From: Pectinophora gossypiella | Taxonomy: Eukaryota; Arthropoda; Insecta; Lepidoptera; Gelechiidae | NCBI RefSeq assembly: GCF_024362695.1 | Contig: NC_065426.1 | Span: 1,674,001 to 1,738,000 of the forward strand | Direction of reading: 5' to 3' | DNA: 64,000 bases | In this document: positions 49,356 through 59,904 of the stretch, one piece after another | How the letters are laid out: each line of letters starts with the position of its first letter | Numbering within the stretch: position 1 is the first letter of the stretch | Made by a program: the position numbers and the translations under genes | The notes under the pieces: generated by a model | Database searches by the model: none | Told to the model about the DNA's origin: nothing | What the model saw: the letters and a program-made list of their open reading frames with translations, nothing else

Positions 49356-49547
49356 TTAGCCTTGATTTTCCCACTGCTGGGCAAAGGCCCCTCTGAGCTT
49401 CCATTTCTGCCTGTCCTGAGCAATCTCTCTCCAATCCGTCTGAAACGCGTCCAGGTCGTCGCTCCATCGTTTCCTGGGTCTGCCTCTGCGTCTGCGTCCA
49501 AGAGGTGTCCACTCCGTGACGACTTTTGCCCACATATCATGTTGCAT
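49356..49547 (-). pseudogene. RTE-like LINE ORF C-terminus
   Basis: On the minus strand 63 codons end at a stop at 49356-49358. They read MWAKVVTEWTPLGRRRRGR, PRKRWSDDLDAFQTDWREIA and AFAQQWENQG. This basic GRPRKRW block followed by DDLDAF...W and AQQW is the standard C-terminus of RTE-like endonuclease-RTs; its likely role is nucleic-acid binding. Compared with 39856-40115 and 50884-51135 it is the best-conserved of the three, but the RT core is absent. Confidence 0.75.
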
Positions 49548-49770
49548 ACAAAGAAAACAGGAGTTATGTCCTTTATGCGCATTTATCCTAAGTAATAAAG
49601 ATGGAAACTTAGTTTTGCTATCGCAATCTCCTAGATTAATTTAATATCTACTTACCGCTAATTACTAAACTTTCAAGATTTAAATATGAATCTGTAAGGA
49701 ACGAGTTACAGCAGCCAACTATTTTCAATGCGGGTTTCATGTTATATAAGTGAAATACCAAGTTACTGAA
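49548..49770. other. No gene seen
   Basis: No supported feature. Confidence 0.4.
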
Positions 49771-50025
49771 GTCCTGTGGTACACCTGATTGCTTCTCAAT
49801 CGGGGAGCGGCGGTTTGAACTCGGATGTGTGCACCAATGAGTTACTCATTTATCTTAAGTGCAGATTTCACTAACACAGTTGGCTTGACCATTATAGACG
49901 GCGATACGGCTCATCACGTTGGTCTAACAGAAAGCTCTGTGAGGTGTGGGTAAGTTCATCTTGCGATGAATATACCACTGGCTTTTCCAATTTGGATAAT
50001 TATAGTCGTGGACTTATATTATGCT
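49771..50025 (+). mobile_element. SINE-E, uninterrupted reference copy
   Basis: TCCTGTGGTACACCTGATTG, B-box-like GCGGTTTGAACTC, TTATCTTAAGTGCAGATTTC (the empty TTAA used by MITE-T at 3172), GACGGCGATACGGC, ATCACGTTGGTCTAACAG and the tail AGTCGTGGACTTATATTATG. Confidence 0.8.
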
Positions 50026-50039
50026 GTGTAGATAAAAAT

Positions 50040-50145
50040 TTTATTTACACCATAAACAAAACTGTTACAGAACAAAAATATTTGAAAAATATGAAACAAA
50101 AAATAAAATTAATATAAAACCAACTAAAACAAAAAAAAACAGAAC
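50040..50145 (-). mobile_element. LINE 3' end (CACCATAAACAAAAC type)
   Basis: Matches 35120-35240 in block order. Confidence 0.5.
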
Positions 50146-50403
50146 TGCTGTGTTGTGTTGTGTTGTGTGTGTTGTTGGAGGATAACCTCCAAAATAAAAA
50201 TCTCTCTTCAAGTCTGTACCTCATAAATGGCCAGCCACAGTACAGAAAATTGGCAAAGTTTGAATGATCGAGACCCTTTCTGAGATTGTTACATGACCCG
50301 TCGTCTCAGATTTAACCTAATTTCTACTTACTTTGCACTTTTATACCTTCTTTATTGCCGTTCGGAACTTTATTGGCTTTTGATTGAGATTTGACTAATT
50401 CTT

Positions 50404-50560
50404 TTCTTTTTGGAAACTAATGGCCTTGTTACAAAACGAAGCCTAAAGATATTGCTATTTAGCAATGAGGCCGCTGATTGTGCTTCTCTTGTCACTTTTG
50501 TAATTGCTTTTAATGTTGTGTTTATTTGTTTGTTTTATATTGTAATGTATTGGAAAGATA
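50404..50560 (+). mobile_element. Family-G-like LINE 3' end
   Basis: AGATATTGCTATTTAGCAAT and GAGGCCGCTGATTGTGCTTC resemble the GATAAGGCCGCC region. The 73-codon open frame here is UTR sequence. Confidence 0.45.
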
Positions 50561-50584
50561 AAACCCGGTTTAAAATTATTAGTG

Positions 50585-50845
50585 ATATGACAATCACATA
50601 CATGTCATCTTATATCAATTATGATGATTGACGGTGACAGTGATAAAAATGTATGAGGTTGGTGGTATAAGGTGACATGACAATCACAGACATGTCACTT
50701 TATATCAATTATGACAATTGACACTGACAGTGATAAAAGTGTTTGGGGTTAATATAAGGTGACAGAACTTATACCAATTACGGCTATTGATGGTGACAGT
50801 GATAAAAATATATGGGGTTGATATAAGGTGACATACCAATCTAGA
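50585..50845 (+). repeat. Tandem repeat, three units of 70-95 bp
   Basis: Each unit has ACAATCACAxACATGTCA (units 1-2), GACAGTGATAAAA and TATAAGGTGACA. Unit 3 is shorter. Confidence 0.7.
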
Positions 50846-50883
50846 CGTGTTACCTTATATTAATAATTACACTTTGAATCGTC

Positions 50884-51135
50884 AACGTCACCGACATAGC
50901 TCGGAGAATTGCCAAGCTGAAGTGGCAGTGGCCAGGACACATAGCGAGGAGAACCGATGGCCACTGGGGCGAAAAGGTTCTCGAATGGCGACCACGTGTC
51001 GGACTTAGCTCAGTGGGTAGGCCCACTACAAGGTGGACCGACGATCTGGTGAAGGTCGCGGGAAGCCGCTGGATGCGGGCAGCGCAGGACCGATCGTCGT
51101 GGAAATCCTTGAGGGAGGCCAATGCCCAGCAGTGA
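50884..51135 (+). pseudogene. RTE-like LINE ORF C-terminus (83 codons)
   Basis: An unbroken frame runs from 50884 to TGA at 51133-51135 but has no start of its own. It reads DIARRIAKLKWQWPGHIARR, then WGEKVLEWRPR, GRPTTRWTDDLVKVAGSRW and SLREANAQQ. The KWxWxGHIAR...GRPxxRWxDDL...AxxQ layout is the standard end of an RTE-like endonuclease-RT. Upstream ORF parts are missing. The 3' side, CAGTGAGCGTCGTACGGCTG followed by ATAATGATGA, resembles the SINE-C tail. Confidence 0.75.
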
Positions 51136-51195
51136 GCGTCGTACGGCTGATAATGATGAATTATAATCATAATGATACAACTATGAATTCGAAAA

Positions 51196-51258
51196 TTATT
51201 GGTATAAGCCCGTACTGGGATTCGAACCTGCAACCTCGCAGTGAGAGTGTCCACGGCT
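51196..51258 (-). mobile_element. SINE-D head scrap
   Basis: In complement: CACTCTCACTGCGAGGTTGC, AGGTTCGAATCCCAGTACG, GCTTATACCAA. Confidence 0.55.
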
Positions 51259-52360
51259 CCATATCCTGTTTCTCGACAAAAGAACAACTTTCGTACCGCG
51301 ACTCCATACCCCATATCGCAACGAAACAATAACGAACAAACCAAAACAAAAACAAGGATTACAATACAATATACTCGTAGATAAAACTTCCAATCTGTGT
51401 CCCCAAAGTACAGCAAAAACAAACTGCATGTAACGTAAACAGAAAATGTACACAGGCTTATTATTAAGCAATTATGGCATCCCCCTTAACCCCCCCTTTA
51501 ATTAATTCCAAACAACATGGGGGACGCTTATGGGAATAGCTTTAACAGGTTTTAGGGGCCCTTGTGTCCAAGGGATAAACCCTTTGTGACTGTTTGGTTG
51601 CCGTACATTGTTTTAGTTTACCAAGTGGTGTATCGTGGTTAATTATATTCAAAGTTCCTAAAATTTTACACGTAACCTCAAGCCCATAATCTCTTATAAT
51701 AGTTGTAAATAAAAATAAATAAATAATTCTAATAATAAAAATATAATTATTTATTTCGGACCAGGCCCATATTTTAAAATTACAAGTGACAGAAAAAGGA
51801 CTTCACAATTTAGTTTTTATTTCTACCATTTAAATTTTATTTAAATAAATTTTACATGATTTGTGTTTAAATATATTATTATATTCAATTATTTTTCTGT
51901 TTATTTTTTAACTTTAGGTCTTATTTTACGACTACGTTTACGTTTTATTACGATTTACGGTTTTGTCATGTTGTATGCGTCTATAATTAGCAGGCATTCC
52001 TGAACTTTTCCTATGTGTATTTTATTTTGTGTGTTTGTGTATGCTACTGTTGTTGATGCACCATAATAAATAAAAAAATGGAATAGACAGAGACAAAAAT
52101 AATCAGAAAATAACTTGCAATCAGTTTTGATACGAGATCCTAGGATGAACGTTATGGTGATAGGTGATCAAATCAAAAAGCAATTTTGCTATTTGACATT
52201 AAGTGCATTGATCACTTACTTTTATACGTGCAAATGTCAATTTGCAATATTGTTTTTTTAGATAAATTGCCCTTCTTAACCCACCACATATCAGACGCCT
52301 TATTGGCAAGTTGCAAACTATTACAAAAATCTATGGAGTTGACAGTAGGTTCTTATATAT
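51259..52360. other. No gene seen
   Basis: About 1.1 kb of AT-rich, low-copy DNA; no supported feature on either strand. Confidence 0.5.
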
Positions 52361-52364
52361 TATT

Positions 52365-52425
52365 CGACTAGACTGTCGTTTTTCGTAATTGTTTGCAAGT
52401 TGGCTAAGGCCCCTCATGTGTGATG
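52365..52425 (+). repeat. Repeat N
   Basis: GACTGTCGTTTTTCGTAATT, GTTTGCAAGTTGGCTAAGGC. Confidence 0.45.
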
Positions 52426-52682
52426 ATCGGAACTATCACAATATCACTACTTAAACCAATAAGGATACGGGCCTGACTTCATTTAAATAATATGGAAATA
52501 AGAAAATTAAGTCATCCATCAAACTTTTAATTCAACGTACGGAATCCCCATCAAACAAATTAATTAATGGCTCACCGGATATTTGGTACTATGCGACATG
52601 TGAAGGGAGCGATCCCATTTTCTTCATATATATTTATTAGATTTATTATTATGTACTTAGATATGCAGATTTATATATATAT

Positions 52683-52818
52683 ATCTCTCTTTATTTAAGA
52701 GCTGCGCTCTTGTCGGTGAAGTAATCGCCTTCATTACTCCATAGATAGGGCGTGTAGAACGGTGGTTGCCCCAATCGCCTTCCGTTCCGCAGTACACCGA
52801 CCAATTTCTCAATTTTTT
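52683..52818 (-). repeat. Repeat J, end part
   Basis: TCTCTTTATTTAAGAGCTGC to CCAATTTCTCAATTTTTTGA. It matches the last 135 bp of J. Confidence 0.65.
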
Positions 52819-52869
52819 GAGTTTTATCATTATTATTATTGCGTATGGCAGACAAATATCCTGCTTGGA

Positions 52870-53205
52870 TCAAATATCCAGCTTAAGCTCCCTTAACCAA
52901 GTCTCTGCTGCATCCGTCACACAATGCAGCTCGGCTATACCACCTGGGAACCGGTGCAGAGGGCACTCGTTCACTATGTGAGATATGGTTTGGTCCGGGT
53001 GACCACATTCACAGTATGGTGACTCCTTTAAGCCCCATTTACATAGGTGATGGTTTGACTTTCCATAGTCGGTCCTGCACCGGTTCAGTCGTGTCCAGAT
53101 TTTTCGCTTGGAGTCAATGCCAGGGACCCTCCGCGAGGGATCCTGAATAAGGTCCGAATTTGTGCCGTCGAAGATGTTCCACTCCAGCCTCCACGTATCT
53201 TCCAC
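52870..53205 (-). pseudogene. Jockey-like LINE ORF C-terminus with CCHC-like knuckle
   Basis: On the minus strand 111 codons end at 52870. The frame has IWTRLNRCRTDYGKSNHHL, then CKWGLKESPYCECGHPDQT, ISHIVNECPLHRF and ETWLRELKLDI at the end. C-x-C-x7-H-x4-C is the zinc-knuckle-like motif of Jockey/R1-type C-termini. It is a paralogue of 42467-42746 with a clearer motif. RT is missing. It is followed on its 3' side by a J fragment (52683-52818). Confidence 0.75.
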
Positions 53206-53238
53206 ACTGATTTTATTTTATGATTGATTAGTATTATA

Positions 53239-53600
53239 TAATTCTTATGTCTACAGCCTCCGTGGTTTAGTGGTTAGAGCGCTAGGCTCACGATCTGGAG
53301 GTCCGGGTTCGATTCCCGATGGGGACATTGTCGAAATCACTTTGAGAGACTGTCCTTTGTTTGGTAAGGACTTTTCAGGCTTGAATCACCTGATTGTCCG
53401 AAAAAGTAAGATGATTCCGTGCTTCGGAGGGCACGTTAAGCCGTTGGTCCCGGCTATTAGCCGTAAAAACACCTCCACCAACCCGCAGTGGAGCAGCGTG
53501 GTGGAGTATGCTCCATACCCCCTCCGGTTGATTGAGGGGAGGCCTGTGCCCAGCAGTGGGACGTATATAGGCAGTTTATGTTTATGTTTATGTAATTCTT
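53239..53600 (+). mobile_element. SINE-A, full length, 12-bp target duplication
   Basis: TAATTCTTATGT at 53239-53250 and 53589-53600 flanks a 338-bp SINE-A almost identical to 34691-35051. Confidence 0.9.
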
Positions 53601-54055
53601 ATGTAATTGTAGATGCAAGTGTAGCACAACAGCATAAATTTGCATGCTTACCTACTTGTAAGCTGAATACACGGACTACTGTATACAATAACATCTGTAA
53701 ACACTGTTTTCTGGCAAATAAATTATTCTATTCTATTCTCCTATATTACGCGTATTATATTAAAACATCCACTTCGTAATTCAAAGGCACTGAAATAAAT
53801 TTATAATTTAATTTTACGTAAATTTGAATTTCCATATTTCCCCGGCTACGTCCCATCACAGGTAACAAAGTTAACACTTTAACGAAACCCAAGTAAACAC
53901 GACTTTAGAGAGGTGAAAAAATGATTTATTTTTAATATAACATCTTTTATTGTGATCTAGTGTCGTGAGTCAAGTCATTGATTTACAGTCGCAAGACCGA
54001 GTGTTTTTTTTAAATCCGAATACCATTGTGTATTGTATGTAGTTTGGTAAACGTT
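53601..54055. other. No gene; LINE tail scrap at 53690-53740
   Basis: ACACTGTTTTCTGGCAAATA with TTCTATTCTATTCT looks like a LINE 3' tail. Otherwise unassigned. Confidence 0.4.
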
Positions 54056-54186
54056 TGATTCCTGGTAGTGGTTACCTGGAAGAAATTGCTCTAGAGCAAT
54101 AAGGCCGCCTACATCGTACTGCATTCATGTGTTGTGTCTAATTGTTGAAATTTAGTTCTGTGCAATAAAGTATATTTTATTTTATT
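54056..54186 (+). mobile_element. LINE 3' end, family G
   Basis: GGAAGAAATTGCTCTAGAGC, AATAAGGCCGCCTACATCG, TGTGCAATAAAGTATATTTT. Confidence 0.7.
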
Positions 54187-54690
54187 TTTCTGGAGTTTTG
54201 AAACACTACTTAACATAAAACAAAAAAAAATATATAAAATAAACAAAAAACGAAGGTAAATGATCGAAAAATATAACTCGCGGACAGAATTTGCAAGACT
54301 TTTCAAACCTAGAATAAAATAAATATAGATATAATAACCAGACGAGCATACGTAAACTTTAAAATATATTTTAATTTTATTTAAGTAAGTACGTCTTTGA
54401 TAAGTTCTTACTGACTCAATTCATTTTTTCAAACTCTATATCGGAATAATCCGGACATGTTAATTTCCAAAGTCAATGTTAGTTCGGGATGGAATTCTGA
54501 ATATTCAATATTTTTGATTGTCATCAAAAACTAACAAGTGTCGACACAATGTCCAGCCCAATGAGGTGTGTTTACATGAAATGCTCTTTTGGGCACTTAT
54601 TAGGTATATTTTCCTGTGCCTGAAGTAAATTGCTGCTTGATCAAGATAAAATGAACACACTTCTATTTTAGGCACAAGAAACAACCCTGT
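54187..54690. other. No gene seen
   Basis: AT-rich; no supported feature. Confidence 0.45.
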
Positions 54691-54691
54691 C

Positions 54692-54840
54692 AAATCAGAA
54701 ATCAGAATCATTTATTCAACGTAATTATCATGAATAAACTTGTTGAAGGTCAATGTAACATTTTTGAATTTACGTTATTTCGCAAGGTTTTATGGCTGAG
54801 GAGAAGAAATGACAAGAAACTGCAACAGCAACACATCTTT
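54692..54840 (-). mobile_element. LINE 3' end (GATGTGTTGCTGTTGCAG family)
   Basis: In complement: AAAGATGTGTTGCTGTTGCA, TTCTTGTCATTTCTTCTCCT and an AATAAATGATTCTGATT end. Confidence 0.6.
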
Positions 54841-54854
54841 TTCACATTGGCCTA

Positions 54855-54965
54855 TAACCCGAGAGAATTAATTAGAGCACACGTCAATTGGGTTGCATAT
54901 CAGTGAGATGCCTATTTGATTTTCCCGGGTTATTCATTAATCACTCATTCATTTTAAAATGAACA
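54855..54965 (+). mobile_element. Repeat Q, interior fragment
   Basis: GCACACGTCAATTGGGTTGC, TTTTCCCGGGTTATTCATTA match 18575-18740. Confidence 0.5.
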
Positions 54966-55086
54966 AATCATTCCATACAAAATTTTCCAAAAGTGATGTT
55001 AACGCCATCTCTGTGTTATGATAGAACTAATTAGGAAACTCCCCATTTCAGAAGAAGTCATTCAGCTTTTACTGTTAGGCAGGTAC

Positions 55087-55352
55087 CATCATCATCAGCC
55101 CATTAACGTCCTCACTGCTGGGGGAGAACGGGCCTTGAACCACCACGCGGGCTCAGTGCGGATTGGTGGTTATTAACGACTGCTAATGCAGCCGGGACCA
55201 ACGGCTTAACTTGCCTTCTGAAGCACGGAGGAGCTCGAGATGAAAACTTTTTTTTTTGTGGTCACCCATCATATGACCGGCCTTTGCGAAAGTTGCTTTA
55301 CTGTAACAATCGCAGACCGAGCGCGTTTACCGCTGCGCCACAGAGCTCCTCC
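55087..55352 (-). mobile_element. SINE-C copy 4, nearly full length
   Basis: In complement: GGAGCTCTGTGGCGCAGCGG, then GTAAAGCAACTTTCGC, ATGATGGGTGACCAC, A-run, module, GGGCTGATGATGATG. Confidence 0.85.
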
Positions 55353-55402
55353 GACCGACACCGAGCTTCATATTACTATTATGTAGAATAGTTTCACGAT
55401 GT

Positions 55403-55440
55403 GTTCTGACAATATAGAGTATACAATATATTGTCAGAAC
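55403..55440. other. Perfect 14-bp hairpin
   Basis: GTTCTGACAATATA (55403-55416) and TATATTGTCAGAAC (55427-55440), 10-nt loop. Confidence 0.85.
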
Positions 55441-55576
55441 GAGAGTACAACCTAGGATTCGTCCAAGAGAACAATACATTTCCTGAAAATTCATATGAGA
55501 AAGCTCGATTACGCCAGGTACTTTGGAATGTAAAATGAATTTAGGGGACATCTAGAACGTTCGTTTGTTTCGTCAT

Positions 55577-55765
55577 ACCATGGACACATCATACAAAACA
55601 CCTAGTTTTACACAGACATTAAACATTGTCATTATCGTACACGCACATCTGTGTGTGACGTCTGACGCCCATATGATTAAAGACTAAAGTAAAATCGAGG
55701 GGAGGTGAGATATCTATACATAGCTCAGCCGCTGGTGGGGAGCGGAGGGTTGCCGTTCTTTTATG
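55577..55765. repeat. Dispersed repeat M, copy 2
   Basis: TTTTACACAGACATTAAACA, TGTGTGACGTCTGACGCC and GGGTTGCCGTTCTTTTATG, colinear with 10950-11150. Confidence 0.6.
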
Positions 55766-56092
55766 AATGTTAGTGACATAATAACTAATACTGAGAATTA
55801 AGTGGAATTTTCCGTCGCAAAATTATACGTTTATACAATTCTCTTACAAGTACGTACAGATAGCCATACAAATACGCATGGGTACCTTAATGAACACTGA
55901 GGGTGATGATTTTGCATTGATATCAAGAGGAATTTCCATTCGAAAATTCATAAAATTTTAGTGTATTTTTAAATTATTTTCATTCCCGTACTATTGCGGT
56001 GGATATAACATACAACTTTATATCAACTCAGATCCACGGTCTGAATCATCCCTCAAAGTTTTCCTTACGATGTCACTGACATCCTGTATAGA
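55766..56092. mobile_element. MITE-H, long copy
   Basis: The left arm (ATGTTAGTGACATAATAAC) and right arm (GATGTCACTGACATCCTGTA) enclose about 100 bp more than the reference copy. Confidence 0.65.
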
Positions 56093-56124
56093 AAAGATTC
56101 CTGTGATTTTACCACTCCTGTATT

Positions 56125-56712
56125 ACACCTTACTTTTTTGGAGTTTTTAGGGTTCCGTAGCCTAATGGCAAAAAACGGAACCCTTATAGATTCGTCATGT
56201 CCGTCCGTATGTCACAGCCACTTTTCTCCGAAACTATAATAGCTGTACTGTAGAAACTTGATAAATATGTGTATTCTGTGAACCGCATTAAGATTTTTAT
56301 GCAACGATAGAAAATGGGGTCCCCATACATAAAACTGAAACTCAAAATTTTTTTTTTCATCAAACCCACACGTGTGTGGTATCTATGGATAGGACTTCCA
56401 AAATGGTATTGAGGTTTCTAATATTATTTTTTTCTAAACTGAATAGTTTGCGCGAGAGACACTTCCAAAGTGGTAAAATGTGTGTCCCCCCCACCCCTGT
56501 AACTTCTAAAATAAGAGGAGGATAAAACTAAAAAATATATATGATGTAGATTAGCATGCAAACTACCAACGAAAATTGGTTTGAACCAGATCTAGTAAGT
56601 AGTTTGTTTTTTAATACATCATAAATCGTAAACCGTAATTTACTTTTATATTATGTTACTTGCTGTTACGGAACCCTTCATGGGCGAGTCCGACTCGCAC
56701 TTGGCCGCTTTT
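56125..56712 (+). mobile_element. Repeat O, full length
   Basis: Starts TTAGGGTTCCGTAGCCTAAT, AAAAACGGAACCCTTATAGA; ends TGCTGTTACGGAACCCTTCA, GGGCGAGTCCGACTCGCACT, TGGCCGCTTTTT. GGGTTCCGTA near the left end and TACGGAACCC near the right end are inverted. I recall this element as common in moth genomes but do not know its class. Confidence 0.7.
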
Positions 56713-56936
56713 TATTATACTTTTGTCACATATTGCATGAACCATGACACTATTATTGAGATATCAGAAGAAGCGTGGAATGAACTACCCTGATATACCT
56801 AAGTATATATAAAATGTATTACACGTATGCATATCAACGTGTCAACATCCCTGTCGGAAGTTAGAAGCCGGATGAGAGCTTATCTCTCGCTTATTTTTCA
56901 GTATTAAAGCATAAGAGTAAGCGGACAGATGATTAT

Positions 56937-57036
56937 ACAGTGTTAGTGACATCGTAACGAACACTGAGGGGGATGATTCAGCTCATGACTCTGAGTTAAT
57001 ATCAAGTGGAATTTTTCCGTCACAAAATTCATGAAA
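56937..57036. mobile_element. MITE-H left arm, broken by another MITE
   Basis: CAGTGTTAGTGACATCGTAA, GAGTTAATATCAAGTGGAAT. The arm stops where the next element starts. Confidence 0.7.
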
Positions 57037-57045
57037 ATAATAGAT

Positions 57046-57427
57046 AGCGTTACGCCAGCCAGATTTTGTCGAAAGTCACCGTTTTTTTAAAGTAGATAAT
57101 TAGAAGTCGAGCTTCTTCAATTGTTGTGCTGATTTTTAAATCAGTATTGCTTATGGTTACACGATACAAATTCAAATTTTGTGGCAACATTTGCCTCGTT
57201 CAGAGTACTAATTATCTACCTAAAATTAATTTAAATAAACCCTTTAATTAACAAAACATCTGGCTGCGGAACATTACGCCAGCCAGATATGTTTTTATCA
57301 AATAACTAAAAATCCATAAGCAATACAAATTTAAAAATCAGCACAACAATTAATTATCTATTTCTATCTTTATATATCTATCTTTGAAAAACGGTGACTT
57401 TCGATAAAATCTGGCTGGCGTAACGCT
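57046..57427. mobile_element. MITE with AGCGTTACGCCAGCC ends
   Basis: AGCGTTACGCCAGCCAGATT at 57046 is mirrored by AATCTGGCTGGCGTAACGCT ending at 57427. Similarity of the arms continues through GTCACCGTTTTT and TTGTTGTGCTGATTTTTAAA. A third, internal ATTACGCCAGCCAGAT lies near 57271. Confidence 0.8.
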
Positions 57428-57439
57428 TTCGAAATTTTT

Positions 57440-57500
57440 TGTGTTTTGGGGATAAGGTCGAGCCATCCGAATAGATGCGGGGCGAAGAGTTGTCGTTCTA
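57440..57500. repeat. Repeat M end scrap
   Basis: GCGGGGCGAAGAGTTGTCGT followed by TCTATAA. Confidence 0.45.
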
Positions 57501-58149
57501 TAATTTTTATTCGTTTTATTTCCGGATACACACATTACGAGGCATGGAAGGGACACACTCCGACCAGCAACATGGACTTGATTTTCTGAGTAGTCTAAGC
57601 GGGTTCCAAATGGTGGGGCTGTTTTCATCTCATATAGAATATTAATTTGTTATTTGCGAAAACCTATCATTAGCTTATTGTATAGTTATATATAACATAA
57701 TCTATTATTTCTTTTGCTGTTGGTTTTCCGAAGAAAAATAAGATAAATAAAATTTCTTTCATTCGAAGAAACATTCATTTCTCTTTAATTTTTCATTCTT
57801 TTTTCTTAGGAAATATTCAAAATGAACCGTTATATCTATAAATATCACTAGGATATGTAATAAAATGATATTGAAATTCCTTAGTACGGTATGAAATTGA
57901 GAACGGATTCTTGTCACATTCAAAATAAAGCAGTGTGTCCAGTACAAATAATTACTCCTATGCAGAAGTAGGAGCGAATAAAAATCCACGGAAAAGGGGA
58001 AAGGATGGAAAGACCCATGCATTTTGTATGAGAACCTATGTCGCCAGTTCAATCCTGCTATCTTTTACGACTCTGCTATCTTTTTGTCTGATCAAATGTC
58101 AAAAACATAATTTTATTTTCTAAAAGAGGTTATATAACATAAAAGTAGA
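57501..58149. other. No gene seen
   Basis: AT-rich; no supported feature. Confidence 0.45.
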
Positions 58150-58164
58150 TAGATTCTGAATGTG

Positions 58165-58230
58165 AAATCATAGGGGTTCCGAGGTAAACCAAGCTCAGAC
58201 GGTGCGGAGCGGAGAGTTGCCGTTCAATAA
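58165..58230. repeat. Repeat M end scrap
   Basis: GAGGTAAACCAAGCTCAGAC and GGAGCGGAGAGTTGCCGTTC. Confidence 0.5.
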
Positions 58231-58232
58231 TA

Positions 58233-58290
58233 AACCAGGCTCTAGAGCAATTTCTTCCAGGCCACCACTACCAGAAAACAAACATTTACT
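58233..58290 (-). mobile_element. Family-G LINE scrap
   Basis: In complement: CTGGTAGTGGTGGCCTGGAA, GAAATTGCTCTAGAGCC. Confidence 0.5.
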
Positions 58291-58800
58291 GCACTCCTTA
58301 TCTTCCTTATTACCTTCCTTTGTCTCGCTTTTCATGCTTATAGCAGATGAAGTGCGTACACACGCACCCTGTACATCAAGGATGCTACTCTCTTTCTCAT
58401 AATAGCAGCAAAGCCATCTACGGACATCCCTGATGCGCTGCAGAATTGTGGCAGCCGAAGCAGCATCCTGAACATTTATTATTATAATATATATTATAAT
58501 ACTCTCAGAGAGCTAAGAACTTTCTGTGTTTATCAGTGTAAGTATGTATTCACATCTAAACAAAGACACGGTGGTTTTATTGAGTGTTCCTACGAATTTT
58601 GTTACACTATGTCTTCCCGAATTGAGTATGACTATTTCACAAGGAGAGGCCATATTTCGGTATCGGAATTTCATTTAGAATTTAAATTCAACGGAATGCA
58701 TCTTATATATTGAAAGTGTAGAATGTAATTTATTAAATTAATCCAAACCCTAATTATCGTGAGAAAAATATTTCCATTTCATCCTCAATATTACGAAGAC
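58291..58800. other. No gene seen
   Basis: No supported feature. Confidence 0.45.
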
Positions 58801-58801
58801 A

Positions 58802-59137
58802 ACTTCTTCTTCTTCTGTCGTGTGGATTGTGGAGGTGGATTACCAACCCCATCAACCCTGGTGTCAGGGTTACTATAGCGCCGCCAAAGGCCCCTGACAT
58901 GGCTTGTGTAACCTACTAACTTACATTTATAAGTAGTAACCGGGACCAACGGCTTAACTTGCCTTCCGAAGCACGGATCATCATACTTTCGGACAATCAG
59001 TTGATCAGCCTGTAATGTCCTAACCAAACTATGGATCGCAAAGTGGTTATTGTGATGTGTCCCCACCGGGATTTAAACCCAGGACCTCCGGGTCATGAGC
59101 CCAACGCTCAAACCACTGGACCATGGAGGCCGTTGAA
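58802..59137 (-). mobile_element. SINE-B, full length
   Basis: In complement: GGCCTCCATGGTCCAGTGGT, B-box-like GGGTTTAAATCCCGG, module near 58955, tail CCACACGACAGAAGAAGAAG. Confidence 0.8.
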
Positions 59138-59396
59138 CCTCTAGGGAACAAAAAATACGATTATAATTTCAGATATAGGTACGTATACGCTATATTTATT
59201 TTATTCCCAATAAAATTTAATTTTTTTCGCCCCCTATTATATGGTACTTAAAATAGCTGAACGGGGTTCTTGGGGTACTTGGACACCGAAGTAATCCCAA
59301 AGCGTTTCCCATTTTTTTTTATTGTCCCGTAGTCAATGACAAAACCGGTTTTTCCCACTGGTCAGATTGATGGTCAGACTTATCTGACCAACGGGA

Positions 59397-59520
59397 AGTT
59401 TTGTTTCCGTTCGTTAGATCTGCTCCAGAGCAATAAGGCCGCCCAAATTGTACTGTATTCATGTGTTATGTCTGATTGTTTAAATGTAGTTCTGTGCAAT
59501 AAATGTGTTTATTTGATTTG
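59397..59520 (+). mobile_element. LINE 3' end, family G
   Basis: CTGCTCCAGAGCAATAAGGC, CGCCCAAATTGTACTG, CTGTGCAATAAATGTGTTTA, TTTGATTTGATTT tail. Confidence 0.7.
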
Positions 59521-59904
59521 ATTTCATCTGCTCTGGGTACCTTTGTATACAAAAATGTTAACATTAAATTCTCTTTAAAATATCAAAATTATTTGACTAA
59601 ACAAAACCGATTCACCCATCATACCCCAAAACCTGATTAAACATTTTTATATAATTCAGACAACAACCTCTTATTGAATCGCACACAAGATTTATACGTT
59701 CAGGGATTTTGTTCACCTTGAGGGATTAGCCGGAGTATCCGGAATCCCGGAATATAAATTAATTCACGCAACCAGGACGGTTTGATGTATTTCCCAGGAG
59801 TTTACGGAAATTTGTTTTTCCGTGTTTACCCTGGGAGCTGCGGAATGTACTATAATGTCAGATTGTAGTGTTAAAGGTCATTGGACCCGTAAGATTTGGG
59901 AGTA
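59521..59904. other. No gene seen
   Basis: No supported feature. Confidence 0.45.

Noticed and set aside
50410..50631. 73-codon hydrophobic ORF
   Set aside because: It overlies a family-G-like LINE 3' UTR and has no recognisable domain.
50850..51422. 190-codon minus-strand ORF
   Set aside because: It is antisense to the RTE-like C-terminus on the plus strand, which has the recognisable motifs.
53270..53779. 169-codon ORF
   Set aside because: It runs through SINE-A and into flanking DNA; the same peptide appears at each SINE-A copy.
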